From NCBI RefSeq assembly GCF_001013905.1, contig NZ_LN831790.1, positions 2,303,501-2,367,500 on the forward strand: 64,000 nucleotides of DNA, read 5' to 3'. The position numbers and the translations under genes are program-made. This document shows, in pieces, positions 26,409 to 34,167 of this stretch. The notes under the pieces were generated by a model, which saw nothing but the letters and a program-made list of their open reading frames with translations, was not told where the DNA came from and searched no databases. Numbering within the stretch: the stretch's first letter is position 1; each line of letters starts with the position of its first letter. Origin of the DNA: Streptomyces leeuwenhoekii. GTDB taxonomy: Bacteria > Actinomycetota > Actinomycetes > Streptomycetales > Streptomycetaceae.

Positions 26409-28073
26409 GTGGACCCGGTGATCATCGCCGGAGCGGGGCCCGTCGGGCTCACGCTCGCCCTGGCGCTGGCGCGTCAGGAAGTCCCGTGCGTCGTCCTGGA
26501 CGAGGGTCCGGGCAAGGACGAGCCGCGCCCCGCGCGCACCGTCGTCCTGCACGAGGACACCGCCGACCTCCTGGAGCGGCTGACCGGACTGCCGCTCACC
26601 CGGACCGGGGTCCGCTGGGCCGGATGGCGGTCGATGCGGCGCAAGCAGGTGACACGCGAGATCCGTTTCGACGGCGGCGCGGAGGACGAGCACCGCGACG
26701 GGCCGGAGGAGCAGGACGGCGACACGGCGCCCGCCCCGCTGCACCTCCCCCAGCATGTGCTGACCGGTGCCCTGCGCACGGCACTCGCCCGGGAAACCCT
26801 CGTCAAGGTGGCCGTGGACAGCCGCCTGGACACCATCGAGCAGGAGTCCTCCGGCGTCACGGCCCACGCGCGCGGCCCCAAGGGCGCCTGGTGGCGCGGC
26901 AGTTACCTGGTCGGCTGCGACGGCCCCCGCTCCACCGTGCGCAAACTCCAGGACATCCGCTTCCCCGGCCGTACCGCCGTGGAACGGCACGCCGTGGCCG
27001 CGCTGCGCACGCAACTGCCCTGGCCCGGCGAGGCGTTGCTGCACCGGACGCCGCCGTGGCGGATGTCCGGGCCCTCGGCCGGGGAGATCACCGCCCGCCC
27101 CCTGCCGGACGGGGTGTGGCGTCTGGACTGGCTGCTGCCGCCGGGCAAGGACCTGGTCACTCCGGAGCTGCTGGTCACCCGGATCCGCGAGACGCTGACC
27201 GGCTGGACGGGCGACTCCGCGCCGGCGTACGAGCTCCTCGACACCGGCGTGCACATCGTCCACCACCGGCTGGCGCGCCGGTGGCGCGTCGGCCGGGTCT
27301 TCCTCGCCGGGGACGCGGCGCATCTGCTGGGCGCGCTCGGCACCCAGGGTCTCGACGAGGGGCTGCGGGACGCCGGCAACCTCGCCTGGAAGCTGGCCCT
27401 GGCCTGGCACCACGGCCCGCACGAAGCCCTCCTCGACAGCTACCAGGCGGAACGGCGCGCGGCGATCGCCGCCCGGCTGCGCGCCACCGATCAGGTACTG
27501 CCGCTGCTGCGCGGCGGCGGGGGCCTGCGCGCCTGCCTGCCCGGCTCCGCCCGCGGCCACGACGCGCTGCTCGCCGACGGCCACCTGGGGCGCGGCGCGC
27601 TGGGAGCACCGGCGGTGTACTCCGGATCACCGCTGGCGCCCCCCCGGCTCGACGGGGAGGTGCCCGTCGGCACACCGCCCGGTGCGCCGGTCACCGATGT
27701 GCGGGTCACGGCGGAGGACGGCACCTTCGTACGGCTGCGGGACCGGCTCGGGCGGGGGGCGCTGCTGGTGGTGCTGATCGCACCGGGCACGGGTGTGTGG
27801 GAGCGCAAGCACTGGGTGACCGCAGGCGTCATGCCCCGGCTGGCGGCGGCGGTGACCGCGCTGCCGTGCCGTGCCGAGTTGCTGGTCGCCGAGAGCTATC
27901 CGGGCGCCGCCGCCCACACGGTGCTGCTGGTACGGCCCGACGGCCACCTGGTCACGGCGCTCGGCGGCGTCCGCCCGGCCGACCTGTACACGGCGGCCGA
28001 GGCCGCGGTGGGCGGCGGCGCGGCGAGGACGACGGCCGGCGCCGGAGCGGCGGCGGCCGGACCGGGCGCGTAG
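26409..28073 (+). CDS. FAD-dependent aromatic-type monooxygenase
   Basis: The protein (554 residues from this start) is a class A flavoprotein hydroxylase. It has the dinucleotide fold PVIIAGAGPVGLTLALALA at the N terminus, the middle motif LVGCDGPRSTVRKL, and RVFLAGDAAHLLGALGTQGLDEGLRDAGNLAWKLAL (read as VFLAGDAAHLL then LDEGLRDAGNLAWKLA), the FAD ribityl-binding GD motif. The C-terminal third resembles the thioredoxin-like extension of phenol/polyketide hydroxylases. GTG at 26409 places the fold at the N terminus and has GGGGG upstream. It is followed by repeats rather than a partner gene, so substrate and pathway are unknown. Confidence 0.85.
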   Translation: MDPVIIAGAGPVGLTLALALARQEVPCVVLDEGPGKDEPRPARTVVLHEDTADLLERLTGLPLTRTGVRWAGWRSMRRKQVTREIRFDGGAEDEHRDGPEEQDGDTAPAPLHLPQHVLTGALRTALARETLVKVAVDSRLDTIEQESSGVTAHARGPKGAWWRGSYLVGCDGPRSTVRKLQDIRFPGRTAVERHAVAALRTQLPWPGEALLHRTPPWRMSGPSAGEITARPLPDGVWRLDWLLPPGKDLVTPELLVTRIRETLTGWTGDSAPAYELLDTGVHIVHHRLARRWRVGRVFLAGDAAHLLGALGTQGLDEGLRDAGNLAWKLALAWHHGPHEALLDSYQAERRAAIAARLRATDQVLPLLRGGGGLRACLPGSARGHDALLADGHLGRGALGAPAVYSGSPLAPPRLDGEVPVGTPPGAPVTDVRVTAEDGTFVRLRDRLGRGALLVVLIAPGTGVWERKHWVTAGVMPRLAAAVTALPCRAELLVAESYPGAAAHTVLLVRPDGHLVTALGGVRPADLYTAAEAAVGGGAARTTAGAGAAAAGPGA

Positions 28074-28527
28074 CCCCGCTCCGGCCAACCCGCCGGGCGG
28101 GAAACCCCGGCCGGGCAGCGGAGCCCGGCCGGCAGGTGCCGGGGCTCGCCGCGGGGCCGTCCTCGGACGCCGTCGTGGAACGCGTCGTGGAACGGGACCG
28201 ACCGTGCCCGCCGGGGCATGGGCGTGGTGGGGCAGCGGCGGAGACGCAGAGCGGCCGCGGTGCGGGGGGCCGGGGGCGTAGCCGCGGTGCGGGGATGCCC
28301 GGGGCACAGGCACGGTGGCGTGCACGGGCTGGCCGGGGGCGTAGCCACGGCGGGGACTGCCGGGGCGTAGCCACGGTGTGGCGGAGGCGCAGAGCAGCCG
28401 CGGTAGGGGGGTGCCGGGTCGCATCCACAGTGCGGCGGGGGCGGAGGCGTAGCCGCGGTACGGCGGGGGTTCGGGGCACAGCGACGGTGCGGCGGTGCCT
28501 GGGGCGCGGCGGGGGCCCGGGGCACAG

Positions 28528-28746
28528 CCACGGTACGGCGAGCGCCCGGGGCCAGCATGACGCGACGGTGCCTGGAGCGTGGCGGGGGCCCAAGGCGCAG
28601 CCACGGTACGGCGAGCACCCGGGGCCAGCGTGACGCGACGGTGCCTGGAGCGTGGCGGGGGCCCAAGGCGCAACCACGGTACGGCGAGCGCCCGGGGCCA
28701 GCATGACGCGACGGTGCCTGGAGCGTGGCGGGGGCCCAAGGCGCAG
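28528..28746. repeat. Three tandem 73-bp direct repeats
   Basis: Copies at 28528-28600, 28601-28673 and 28674-28746 each begin ccacggtacggcgagc. Copies 1 and 3 are identical; copy 2 differs at three bases. Degenerate partial copies flank them on both sides. The unit is not a multiple of three and contains no spacer, so it is neither a coding repeat nor a CRISPR array. Confidence 0.93.
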
Positions 28747-28905
28747 CCACGCTTCGGGGCCCGGGGCGCAGCCACGATACGGCGGGGGTCCGGGGCACAG
28801 CCACGGCGCGACGGTGCCCGCGGCACGGCCGCGGTACGGCGAGCGCCCGGGGCGCTCCCCCGACGGCACCTCGCCGTCGTCGTCCCCGCTTGCGGTGAGG
28901 GCGGG

Positions 28906-28934
28906 TTGACCGGCCCCCAGCGGCGTGGTGTACT
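28906..28934 (+). promoter_or_regulatory. Promoter for leader peptide and cdo operon
   Basis: TTGACC (28906-28911) and TGTACT (28929-28934) are spaced by 17 bp. The leader ATG follows seven bases after the -10, so transcription would start at or next to it. Confidence 0.6.
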
Positions 28935-28941
28935 CCGGATC

Positions 28942-29028
28942 ATGACCGGCACCTGCGTGCGCCTGTGGCGGAGGGTCCACATGGACCTCGTCCGCTATGC
29001 GGGCTGCGTGTGTCGCCCCTCCTGCTGA
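28942..29028 (+). CDS. Putative cysteine-rich leader peptide
   Basis: A 28-residue open frame starts MTGTCVRLWRRVH, continues MDLVRYAG and ends CVCRPSC. The RRVH-MDLVR pattern with C-terminal cysteines is the form of actinobacterial leader peptides found before sulfur-metabolism genes. Four cysteines are present, three in the last seven residues. It lies 144 bases before cysteine dioxygenase and probably controls it by cysteine-dependent translation or attenuation. There is no ribosome-binding site, which fits a leaderless start from the promoter seven bases upstream. Confidence 0.75.
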   Translation: MTGTCVRLWRRVHMDLVRYAGCVCRPSC

Positions 29029-29172
29029 ATTCGCCCCCTTCCTCTTCGCGCCGCTGTCACTCGCCAGCGCGTTCCGGGCATTCCAGGCATTCGGGCCCCC
29101 TGGTCCCGCCTCTGCCCGCGCCGCCGTGCCACCGCGCGCGTCCTTCGCGAATCCCTTCCAGGACGGTGACCC

Positions 29173-29700
29173 GTGTCTGCCCCCGCTTCCTCCGCCCCTG
29201 CCGTCGCCCCTCCCACGGAGGCCGGCCTCCTCGACTTCGCCCGGCGCGCCGCCGCCGACCCCGCACTGATCGCCTCTCTCCCGCTCGACCCGCACGGCCG
29301 CACCTGGGTACGGCTCGAAGGGCCCGGCGGCAGCGAGGCGTGGCTGATCGGCTGGCCGCCGGGCTCGGGCACCGGCTGGCACGACCACGCCGACTCCGTG
29401 GGTGCCTTCGTCACCGCCTCCGGCGAACTGACGGAGCACTCGCTCGCCGCCCGGCTGCCCACCGAGGGCTGGACCTCACTGGAACTCACCGCCGGTGTGG
29501 ACCGGGACCGCCGGCTGGCGGCGGGGCAGGGGCGGGCCTTCGGACGGCACCATGTGCACGAGGTGCTCAACGAGTCCCCCGTCCGGCACGCGATCTCTGT
29601 CCACGCCTACTATCCGCCGCTGCCCCGCATCCGCCGCTACAGCCGCACCGGGCAGGTGCTGCGCCTGGAGCAGGTCGAGCGCCCGGAGGACTGGCAGTGA
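29173..29700 (+). CDS. Cysteine dioxygenase family protein
   Basis: The 175-residue cupin oxidises cysteine (or a related thiol) to the sulfinic acid. Metal ligands are visible in GTGWHDHADSVGAF (two His) and FGRHHVHEVLN (third His). The WLIGWPPGSGTGWHDH block and LTEHSL are typical of the family. GTG at 29173 has AGGACG upstream. Its stop overlaps the rhodanese start (GTGA). With the leader peptide and rhodanese it forms a cysteine/sulfane-sulfur unit. Confidence 0.88.
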   Translation: MSAPASSAPAVAPPTEAGLLDFARRAAADPALIASLPLDPHGRTWVRLEGPGGSEAWLIGWPPGSGTGWHDHADSVGAFVTASGELTEHSLAARLPTEGWTSLELTAGVDRDRRLAAGQGRAFGRHHVHEVLNESPVRHAISVHAYYPPLPRIRRYSRTGQVLRLEQVERPEDWQ

Positions 29701-30128
29701 GCGGCGGTACGCCGGACCGGCCGGTGGCCGGAGCGAGTGGGCGGCCCCTCGGGATCGACGCGCTGCTGGAGCGGGTGCGCCGGGGCTACGAGCGGATCGG
29801 GCCCCGGGAGGCGTACGAGGCGGCCGCAGCCGGTGAGGCCCTGCTGGTCGACATCCGGTACGCGGCCCTGCACGAGCGGGATGGTCTGATCCCCGGAGCT
29901 CTCGTCGTCGAACGCAATGAACTGGAGTGGCGTCTGGATCCCCTGGGCAGCCACCGCCTCCCGGAAGCCACGGGCCACGGCCTGCGCATCGTCGTCGTGT
30001 GCAACGAGGGCTACGCCTCCAGCCTGGCGGCCGAGTCCCTGCACCGCCTGGGGCTGCGCCGGGCCACGGATCTGGTCGGCGGATTCCAGGCGTGGCGGGC
30101 GGCGGGGTTGCCGGTGACGCCGCCGTAG
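29697..30128 (+). CDS. Rhodanese-like sulfurtransferase
   Basis: The 143-residue single-domain rhodanese has LLVDIRYAALHERDGLIPGA (the CH2A-like region read as LVDIRYAA and GLIPGALVVERNELEW), the active-site loop VVCNEGYASS with the catalytic Cys, and VGGFQAWRAAGLPV. It should accept sulfane sulfur. Overlap with the cysteine dioxygenase stop shows translational coupling, and pairing of the two is common in sulfur detoxification. Confidence 0.88.
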   Translation: MSGGTPDRPVAGASGRPLGIDALLERVRRGYERIGPREAYEAAAAGEALLVDIRYAALHERDGLIPGALVVERNELEWRLDPLGSHRLPEATGHGLRIVVVCNEGYASSLAAESLHRLGLRRATDLVGGFQAWRAAGLPVTPP

Positions 30129-30146
30129 GGAAGCGACGACGGGGTG

Positions 30147-30165
30147 GGGCCGGTGACCGGTCCCC
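30147..30165. terminator. Possible terminator between rhodanese gene and recX
   Basis: GGGGCCGG and CCGGTCCC can pair around a TGA loop, 18 bases after the rhodanese stop and between convergent genes. One G-T pair is included; moderate support. Confidence 0.45.
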
Positions 30166-30247
30166 GCACGAGCCGGCCCGGTGGGTTCTTCGCGCCGCGG
30201 TCAGTGAGTGCGTCGTCGCGCCGTGTCCCTGGTTTCGCCACGCGGCG

Positions 30248-31156
30248 TCAGAATGCGCCCTCGTCGAGGAAGTCGGTGTCCTCGCCCTCCTCCTCCAGCG
30301 CCTGCCGGACGACCTTGAGGGCCATGCCCTCGGGGTAGCCCTTGCGGGCCAGCATGCCGGCGAGGCGGCGGAGCCGTCTGTCCCGGTCGAGGCCGCGGGT
30401 GGAGCGCAGTTTGCGGGCGACGAGTTCGCGCGCGGTGGCCTCCTCCTGCTCGGAGTCGAGCTGGGAGACGGCCGCGTCGACAAGGGCGGGGTCGACGCCC
30501 TTGGTCCGCAGTTCCCGGGCCAGGGCGCGCCGGGCCAGGCCGCGACCGTGGTGCCGGGACTCGACCCAGGCGTCCGCGAAGGCACCGTCGTCGATCAGTC
30601 CGACCTCCTCGAACCGGGACAGCACCTCCTCGGCCGCGTCGTCGGGAATCTGCCGCTTGCGCAGCGCGTCGGCGAGCTGCTTCCGCGTGCGCGGGGTCCC
30701 GGTGAGCAGGCGCAGGCAGATCGCCCGTGCCTGCTCGACCGGGTCCCCCGGAGGCTCCCCCTTCTCGGCCCTCGACGAGGAAGAGGTGCCTCCGTCCTCG
30801 GCGAACGGCTCCCCGCGGCCACGCCGGCCACGCCCCCGGGAGCCGCCGCTCGCACCACGGGTCCGGCCGCCGCTGCGACGCGTTCCCCCCTCACCGGGCG
30901 AACCGTCACCGTCAGCGGCACCGCCGTCCGCTCCGTCGCCGTACCCGCCGTGCGTGGCGGCGTCCGCCCGGAACGGGGCTTCCTCCGCCCCGTACCCGCG
31001 GCCGCCGGGCGCGGCCCGGTATCCGCCGTACCCGCTGTATCCGCCGTACCCGTCGCCGGCCGCCCCGGCGGAGCTCCCGTCCGCTCTCCCCTGCTCGCGC
31101 TCACGCGCGGCGGCGTCCGGGCAGGCGTACTCGGCCCAGTCGGTTCGTCGTGTCAC
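30248..31156 (-). CDS. recX: Recombination regulator RecX with long N-terminal extension
   Basis: RecX binds RecA filaments and limits them. The conserved three-helix repeats occupy the C-terminal half (ICLRLLTGTPRTRKQLADAL, RFEEVGLIDDGAFADAWVES, LRTKGVDPALVDAA). Ahead of them is an extension of about 140 residues, rich in Gly, Tyr, Ser and Arg (GYGGYSGYGGYRAAPGGRGYG-like), absent from most bacterial RecX. GTG at 31156 follows the recA stop by three bases, so recA and recX form one operon. The total of 302 residues is about twice the E. coli length. Confidence 0.92.
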   Translation of the reverse strand: MTRRTDWAEYACPDAAAREREQGRADGSSAGAAGDGYGGYSGYGGYRAAPGGRGYGAEEAPFRADAATHGGYGDGADGGAADGDGSPGEGGTRRSGGRTRGASGGSRGRGRRGRGEPFAEDGGTSSSSRAEKGEPPGDPVEQARAICLRLLTGTPRTRKQLADALRKRQIPDDAAEEVLSRFEEVGLIDDGAFADAWVESRHHGRGLARRALARELRTKGVDPALVDAAVSQLDSEQEEATARELVARKLRSTRGLDRDRRLRRLAGMLARKGYPEGMALKVVRQALEEEGEDTDFLDEGAF

Positions 31157-31159
31157 GGG

Positions 31160-32284
31160 TCAGCTCTTGGCTGCCGCGGCCTTGGACTTGGTGACCTTGG
31201 CGGTCGCCGGTGCGGGCACCGTCGCGGCATCGGCCGCTGCGGCGGGGACCGCGGCGTCCTTGCCCGGCTCGGCGGCCGGCTCCTCCGGGCGCACGCCGAC
31301 GCCCAGCTTCTCCTTGATCTTCCTCTCGATCTCGTTGGCCAGGTCGGGGTTGTCCTTCAGGAAGTTGCGCGCGTTCTCCTTGCCCTGGCCGAGCTGGTCG
31401 CCCTCGTACGTGTACCAGGCGCCGGCCTTGCGGACGAAGCCGTGCTCCACGCCCATGTCGATCAGGCCGCCCTCGCGGCTGATGCCCTGGCCGTAGAGGA
31501 TGTCGAACTCGGCCTGCTTGAAGGGCGGCGCCACCTTGTTCTTGACGACCTTGCACCGGGTGCGGTTGCCGACCGCCTCGGTGCCGTCCTTCAGGGTCTC
31601 GATGCGGCGGATGTCGATACGCACCGAGGCGTAGAACTTCAGCGCCCGGCCACCGGTCGTGGTCTCCGGGGAGCCGAACATCACGCCGATCTTCTCGCGG
31701 AGCTGGTTGATGAAGATCGCGGTGGTCTTCGACTGGTTGAGCGCGCTGGTGATCTTCCGCAGGGCCTGGCTCATCAGACGGGCCTGCAGACCGACGTGGC
31801 TGTCGCCCATCTCGCCCTCGATCTCCGCGCGCGGGACGAGCGCGGCGACCGAGTCGATGACGATGAGGTCGAGGGCACCGGAGCGGACCAGCATGTCCAC
31901 GATCTCCAGGGCCTGCTCGCCGTTGTCCGGCTGGGACAGGATCAGGTTGTCGATGTCGACGCCGAGCTTGCGCGCGTACTCGGGGTCGAGGGCGTGCTCC
32001 GCGTCCACGAAGGCGACCTGGCCGCCGGCCTTCTGGGCGTTGGCCACCGCGTGCAGGGTCAGGGTCGTCTTACCCGAGGACTCCGGGCCGTAGATCTCCA
32101 CCACACGGCCGCGCGGCAGCCCGCCGACGCCGAGGGCCACGTCGAGCGCGGTCGACCCGGTCGGGATGACCTCGATGGGCTCCTTCGACCGCTCGCCCAT
32201 GCGCATGACGGCGCCCTTGCCGAATTGCCGTTCAATCTGTGCGAGCGCGGCGTCCAGGGCCTTCTCGCGGTCGGTTCCTGCCAT
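31160..32284 (-). CDS. recA: Recombinase RecA
   Basis: RecA forms filaments on single-stranded DNA, exchanges strands and triggers LexA cleavage. The 374-residue protein shows Walker A ([13 protein letters not shown]), [19 protein letters not shown] with Walker B, L1 and L2 loops ([27 protein letters not shown], read as [17 protein letters not shown] and GGRALKFY) and an Ala/Lys/Pro-rich C-terminal tail longer than in E. coli. ATG at 32284 has GGTGGA before it. Upstream lie a RecA-NDp-type promoter and a LexA-type box. Confidence 0.98.
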   Translation of the reverse strand: MAGTDREKALDAALAQIERQFGKGAVMRMGERSKEPIEVIPTGSTALDVALGVGGLPRGRVVEIYGPESSGKTTLTLHAVANAQKAGGQVAFVDAEHALDPEYARKLGVDIDNLILSQPDNGEQALEIVDMLVRSGALDLIVIDSVAALVPRAEIEGEMGDSHVGLQARLMSQALRKITSALNQSKTTAIFINQLREKIGVMFGSPETTTGGRALKFYASVRIDIRRIETLKDGTEAVGNRTRCKVVKNKVAPPFKQAEFDILYGQGISREGGLIDMGVEHGFVRKAGAWYTYEGDQLGQGKENARNFLKDNPDLANEIERKIKEKLGVGVRPEEPAAEPGKDAAVPAAAADAATVPAPATAKVTKSKAAAAKS

Positions 32285-32327
32285 GGGTTCCACCCGATTT
32301 GCTTGAGTCGATCGCTTCACGTCAAAG

Positions 32328-32350
32328 ACGCTAACGCCTGCCACTGACAA
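32328..32350 (-). promoter_or_regulatory. RecA-NDp (PafBC-type) promoter of recA
   Basis: On the minus strand TTGTCAGTG (32350-32342) is followed by exactly eight bases and TAGCGT (32333-32328). This is a full match to the RecA-NDp pattern TTGTCRGTG-N8-TAnnnT recognised with PafBC in mycobacteria. The start site would be near 32321, giving a leader of about 37 bases. Confidence 0.85.
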
Positions 32351-32449
32351 TGCGCCCCGACGCGGGTCCGGCCTGTGGATAACTCGAGCACTTTCCCGCC
32401 CGAAACCAGACGAAGCACCCATCGCGCACGCTTGCCGGAGCCCCCATAA

Positions 32450-32461
32450 GAATAGATGTTC
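32450..32461 (-). promoter_or_regulatory. LexA (SOS) box upstream of recA
   Basis: On the minus strand the site reads GAACATCTATTC, matching GAAC-N4-GTTC at seven of eight fixed bases. I recall a near-identical GAACATCCATTC as the Streptomyces recA SOS box. It lies about 165 bases upstream of the start codon. Confidence 0.75.
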
Positions 32462-32600
32462 GATTTTTGTGTCAAGCGCGCCACGCCCTCCCCTCCGAGC
32501 CTACGACCGCCCCTGCGGCAGCACCCCGCTCCCGAGGCGCCGCCGCTTCACTGCGGGACTCCGGCGGGCGCGGAACCGGGACACCGGAGACGGACCCGCC

Positions 32601-33830
32601 TCAGGAAGGGCCCTCCCCCGGCCCCGGCTTCTTCGGCCCCCCGGCTCCTGCCCGCCCGTCCCACAACCGCCTCGCACGCGTGAGCAGCCCCGGTCCGGTC
32701 CGGGGCCCGCGGTGTCCGTGGACGCGGGGATCGTCGGTGACGTCGTACCGCTTCACATAGGCCCCGAGGAACGCCTGCAGGGTGGCGACCGCGGGGATGG
32801 CTATCAGCGCGCCGACGGCACCGAGGAGGGCGGTGCCCGCGACGACCGAGCCGAAGGCGACCGCGGGATGGATGTCCACGGTCTTCGACGTCAGCTTGGG
32901 CTGCAGCACATAGTTCTCGAACTGCTGGTACACCACGACGAAGATCAGCACCCACAGCGCGTACCAGGGGTCGACCGTGAAGGCGATCAGCATGGGCAGC
33001 GCGCCCGCGAGATAGGTGCCGATGGTGGGGATGAACTGCGACACCAGCCCCACCCACACGGCCAGCACCGGCGCGTAGGGCACTCCCAGGACCTCGAGCA
33101 GGATGTAGTGGGCGATGCCGGAGATCAGTGCCATCAGACCGCGCGAGTACAGATAGCCGCCGGTCTTGTTCACCGCGATCTCCCACGCGCGCAGCACCTC
33201 GGCCTGGCGGGCGGGCGGCAGGACGGAGCAGAGCGCGCGGCGCAGCCGGGGGCCGTCCGCGGCGAAGTAGAACGAGAACAGCGTGATCGTCAGGAGCTGG
33301 AAGAGACCGCCGAGGACCTGCGCGGACACGTCCAGGACACCGGTGGCGCTGTTCTGCACATAGTTGCGCAGCCAGTCGGAGCGCAGCACACCCTCCTGGA
33401 TGTCCACCCGTCTCAGGTCGGTGTGGAAATGGGTGTTGACCCAGTTGATGACGGAGTCGAGGTAGTCCGGGAAGCCCTCGACCATCTTGATGATCTGGCC
33501 CGCGAGCATGGACCCGAGCAGGGTCACGAATCCCGCCGCGACGATCATCACGGCGAGGAAGACCAGTCCGGTGGCCAGCCCCCGGCGCATGCCGCGCGCC
33601 GCCATCCAGCTCACCGCGGGTTCGACGGCCAGGGCCAGGAAGAAGGCGATGAGGACGTTGATCAGCAGGCCGATGAGCTGGTGAAAGGCCCAGCTGCCGA
33701 GCTGGAACACGGCGTAGAGCGCGAGGGCCAGCACCATGGCGCGCGGCAGCCACCGCGGCATGCGGGCGCCGGGCTCCGTGTGCCGGTCGGGCGGTGTGGG
33801 CGGGGTCGCGCTCTGGTCAGTGGGTGCCAC
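32601..33830 (-). CDS. AI-2E family transporter (permease)
   Basis: The 409-residue membrane protein has the AI-2E/PerM layout: paired N-terminal membrane segments (AMVLALALYAVFQLGSWAF, LIGLLINVLIAFFLALAVEP), a central external-like domain, then LLTITLFSFYFAADGPRLRR and the conserved block SQFIPTIGTYLAGALPMLIA, followed by QQFENYVLQPKLTSKTVDIHP (quoted as QQFENYVLQPKL). Family members export AI-2 or exchange Na+/H+; substrate here is unknown. GTG at 33830 has no clear ribosome-binding site and sits six bases after a possible -10, so it may be leaderless. Its tail is Arg/Gly/Pro-rich. Confidence 0.88.
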   Translation of the reverse strand: MAPTDQSATPPTPPDRHTEPGARMPRWLPRAMVLALALYAVFQLGSWAFHQLIGLLINVLIAFFLALAVEPAVSWMAARGMRRGLATGLVFLAVMIVAAGFVTLLGSMLAGQIIKMVEGFPDYLDSVINWVNTHFHTDLRRVDIQEGVLRSDWLRNYVQNSATGVLDVSAQVLGGLFQLLTITLFSFYFAADGPRLRRALCSVLPPARQAEVLRAWEIAVNKTGGYLYSRGLMALISGIAHYILLEVLGVPYAPVLAVWVGLVSQFIPTIGTYLAGALPMLIAFTVDPWYALWVLIFVVVYQQFENYVLQPKLTSKTVDIHPAVAFGSVVAGTALLGAVGALIAIPAVATLQAFLGAYVKRYDVTDDPRVHGHRGPRTGPGLLTRARRLWDGRAGAGGPKKPGPGEGPS

Positions 33831-33836
33831 GGATCA

Positions 33837-33859
33837 AGTCTGGCCCACGCCGCCGACAA
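33837..33859 (-). promoter_or_regulatory. RecA-NDp-like promoter of AI-2E gene (weak)
   Basis: On the minus strand TTGTCGGCG, eight bases, then CAGACT, six bases before the GTG. It differs from TTGTCRGTG-N8-TAnnnT at one base in each half. The position suits a leaderless transcript. Confidence 0.35.
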
Positions 33860-33890
33860 CGCACCGCCGTCCTGCGATCTTCGTGACCGA

Positions 33891-34085
33891 TCAGCGCTTG
33901 TCCTGTGGCACGTTCATGACGGTGCACACCACGCGCCACACGTCCTTGGCGTCCCAGCCGGCGTCCAGGGCCTGCCGCACCGTGCGCCCGCCGAGCTCCG
34001 TCATCACGTGGTCGCGCGCGAAGGTGTCGGCGTAGCCGGGACCGAAGTGGTCCGCCATCCGCTGCCAGAAGACCGTCAACCGCAT
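33891..34085 (-). CDS. DUF3046 family protein
   Basis: The 64-residue protein fits DUF3046 (MRLTVFWQRMADHFGPGYAD, read as MRLTVFWQRM and HFGPGYADTFARDH; then LGGRTVRQALDAG, DVWRVVC). It is a conserved actinobacterial gene near recA with no known function. The ATG at 34085 gives the usual family length. Confidence 0.9.
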   Translation of the reverse strand: MRLTVFWQRMADHFGPGYADTFARDHVMTELGGRTVRQALDAGWDAKDVWRVVCTVMNVPQDKR

Positions 34086-34167
34086 GACTCAAGTATCCCG
34101 CCCCTGAGAGTGGGTCTGAGCCCGGCCTGCCCGCCTGGACTGCGCTTTCCCCTCTACGGTCGGAGGC

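Larger units (their letters stand above)
28074..28941. other. Gene-free GC-rich repeat tract
   Basis: This 868-base stretch between the FAD monooxygenase and the leader peptide is built from imperfect copies of words such as ggggcacagccacggtacggcg. Open frames on both strands translate to Pro/Arg/Gly-rich low-complexity sequence and shift frame because the largest repeat unit is 73 bp. I see no gene in it. The promoter for the downstream leader peptide lies at its right end. Confidence 0.7.
32285..32600. other. recA upstream region
   Basis: This 316-base gap holds the recA leader, the RecA-NDp promoter (32328-32350) and the LexA-type box (32450-32461). From 32462 to the end of the AI-2E gene at 32601 I see no gene or clear terminator. 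Confidence 0.7.

Noticed and set aside
26409..28073. Core of a polyketide or antibiotic gene cluster
   Set aside because: The FAD monooxygenase stands alone; no synthase, carrier, transferase or resistance gene is nearby.
28528..28746. CRISPR array
   Set aside because: Units are directly adjacent with no spacers, 73 bp long, and there are no cas genes.
27614..28942. Identical 16-mer ggtgtactccggatca in the monooxygenase gene and at the leader-peptide promoter
   Set aside because: A single 16-base match in a 64-kb GC-rich window is near chance level; the first copy is within conserved coding sequence.
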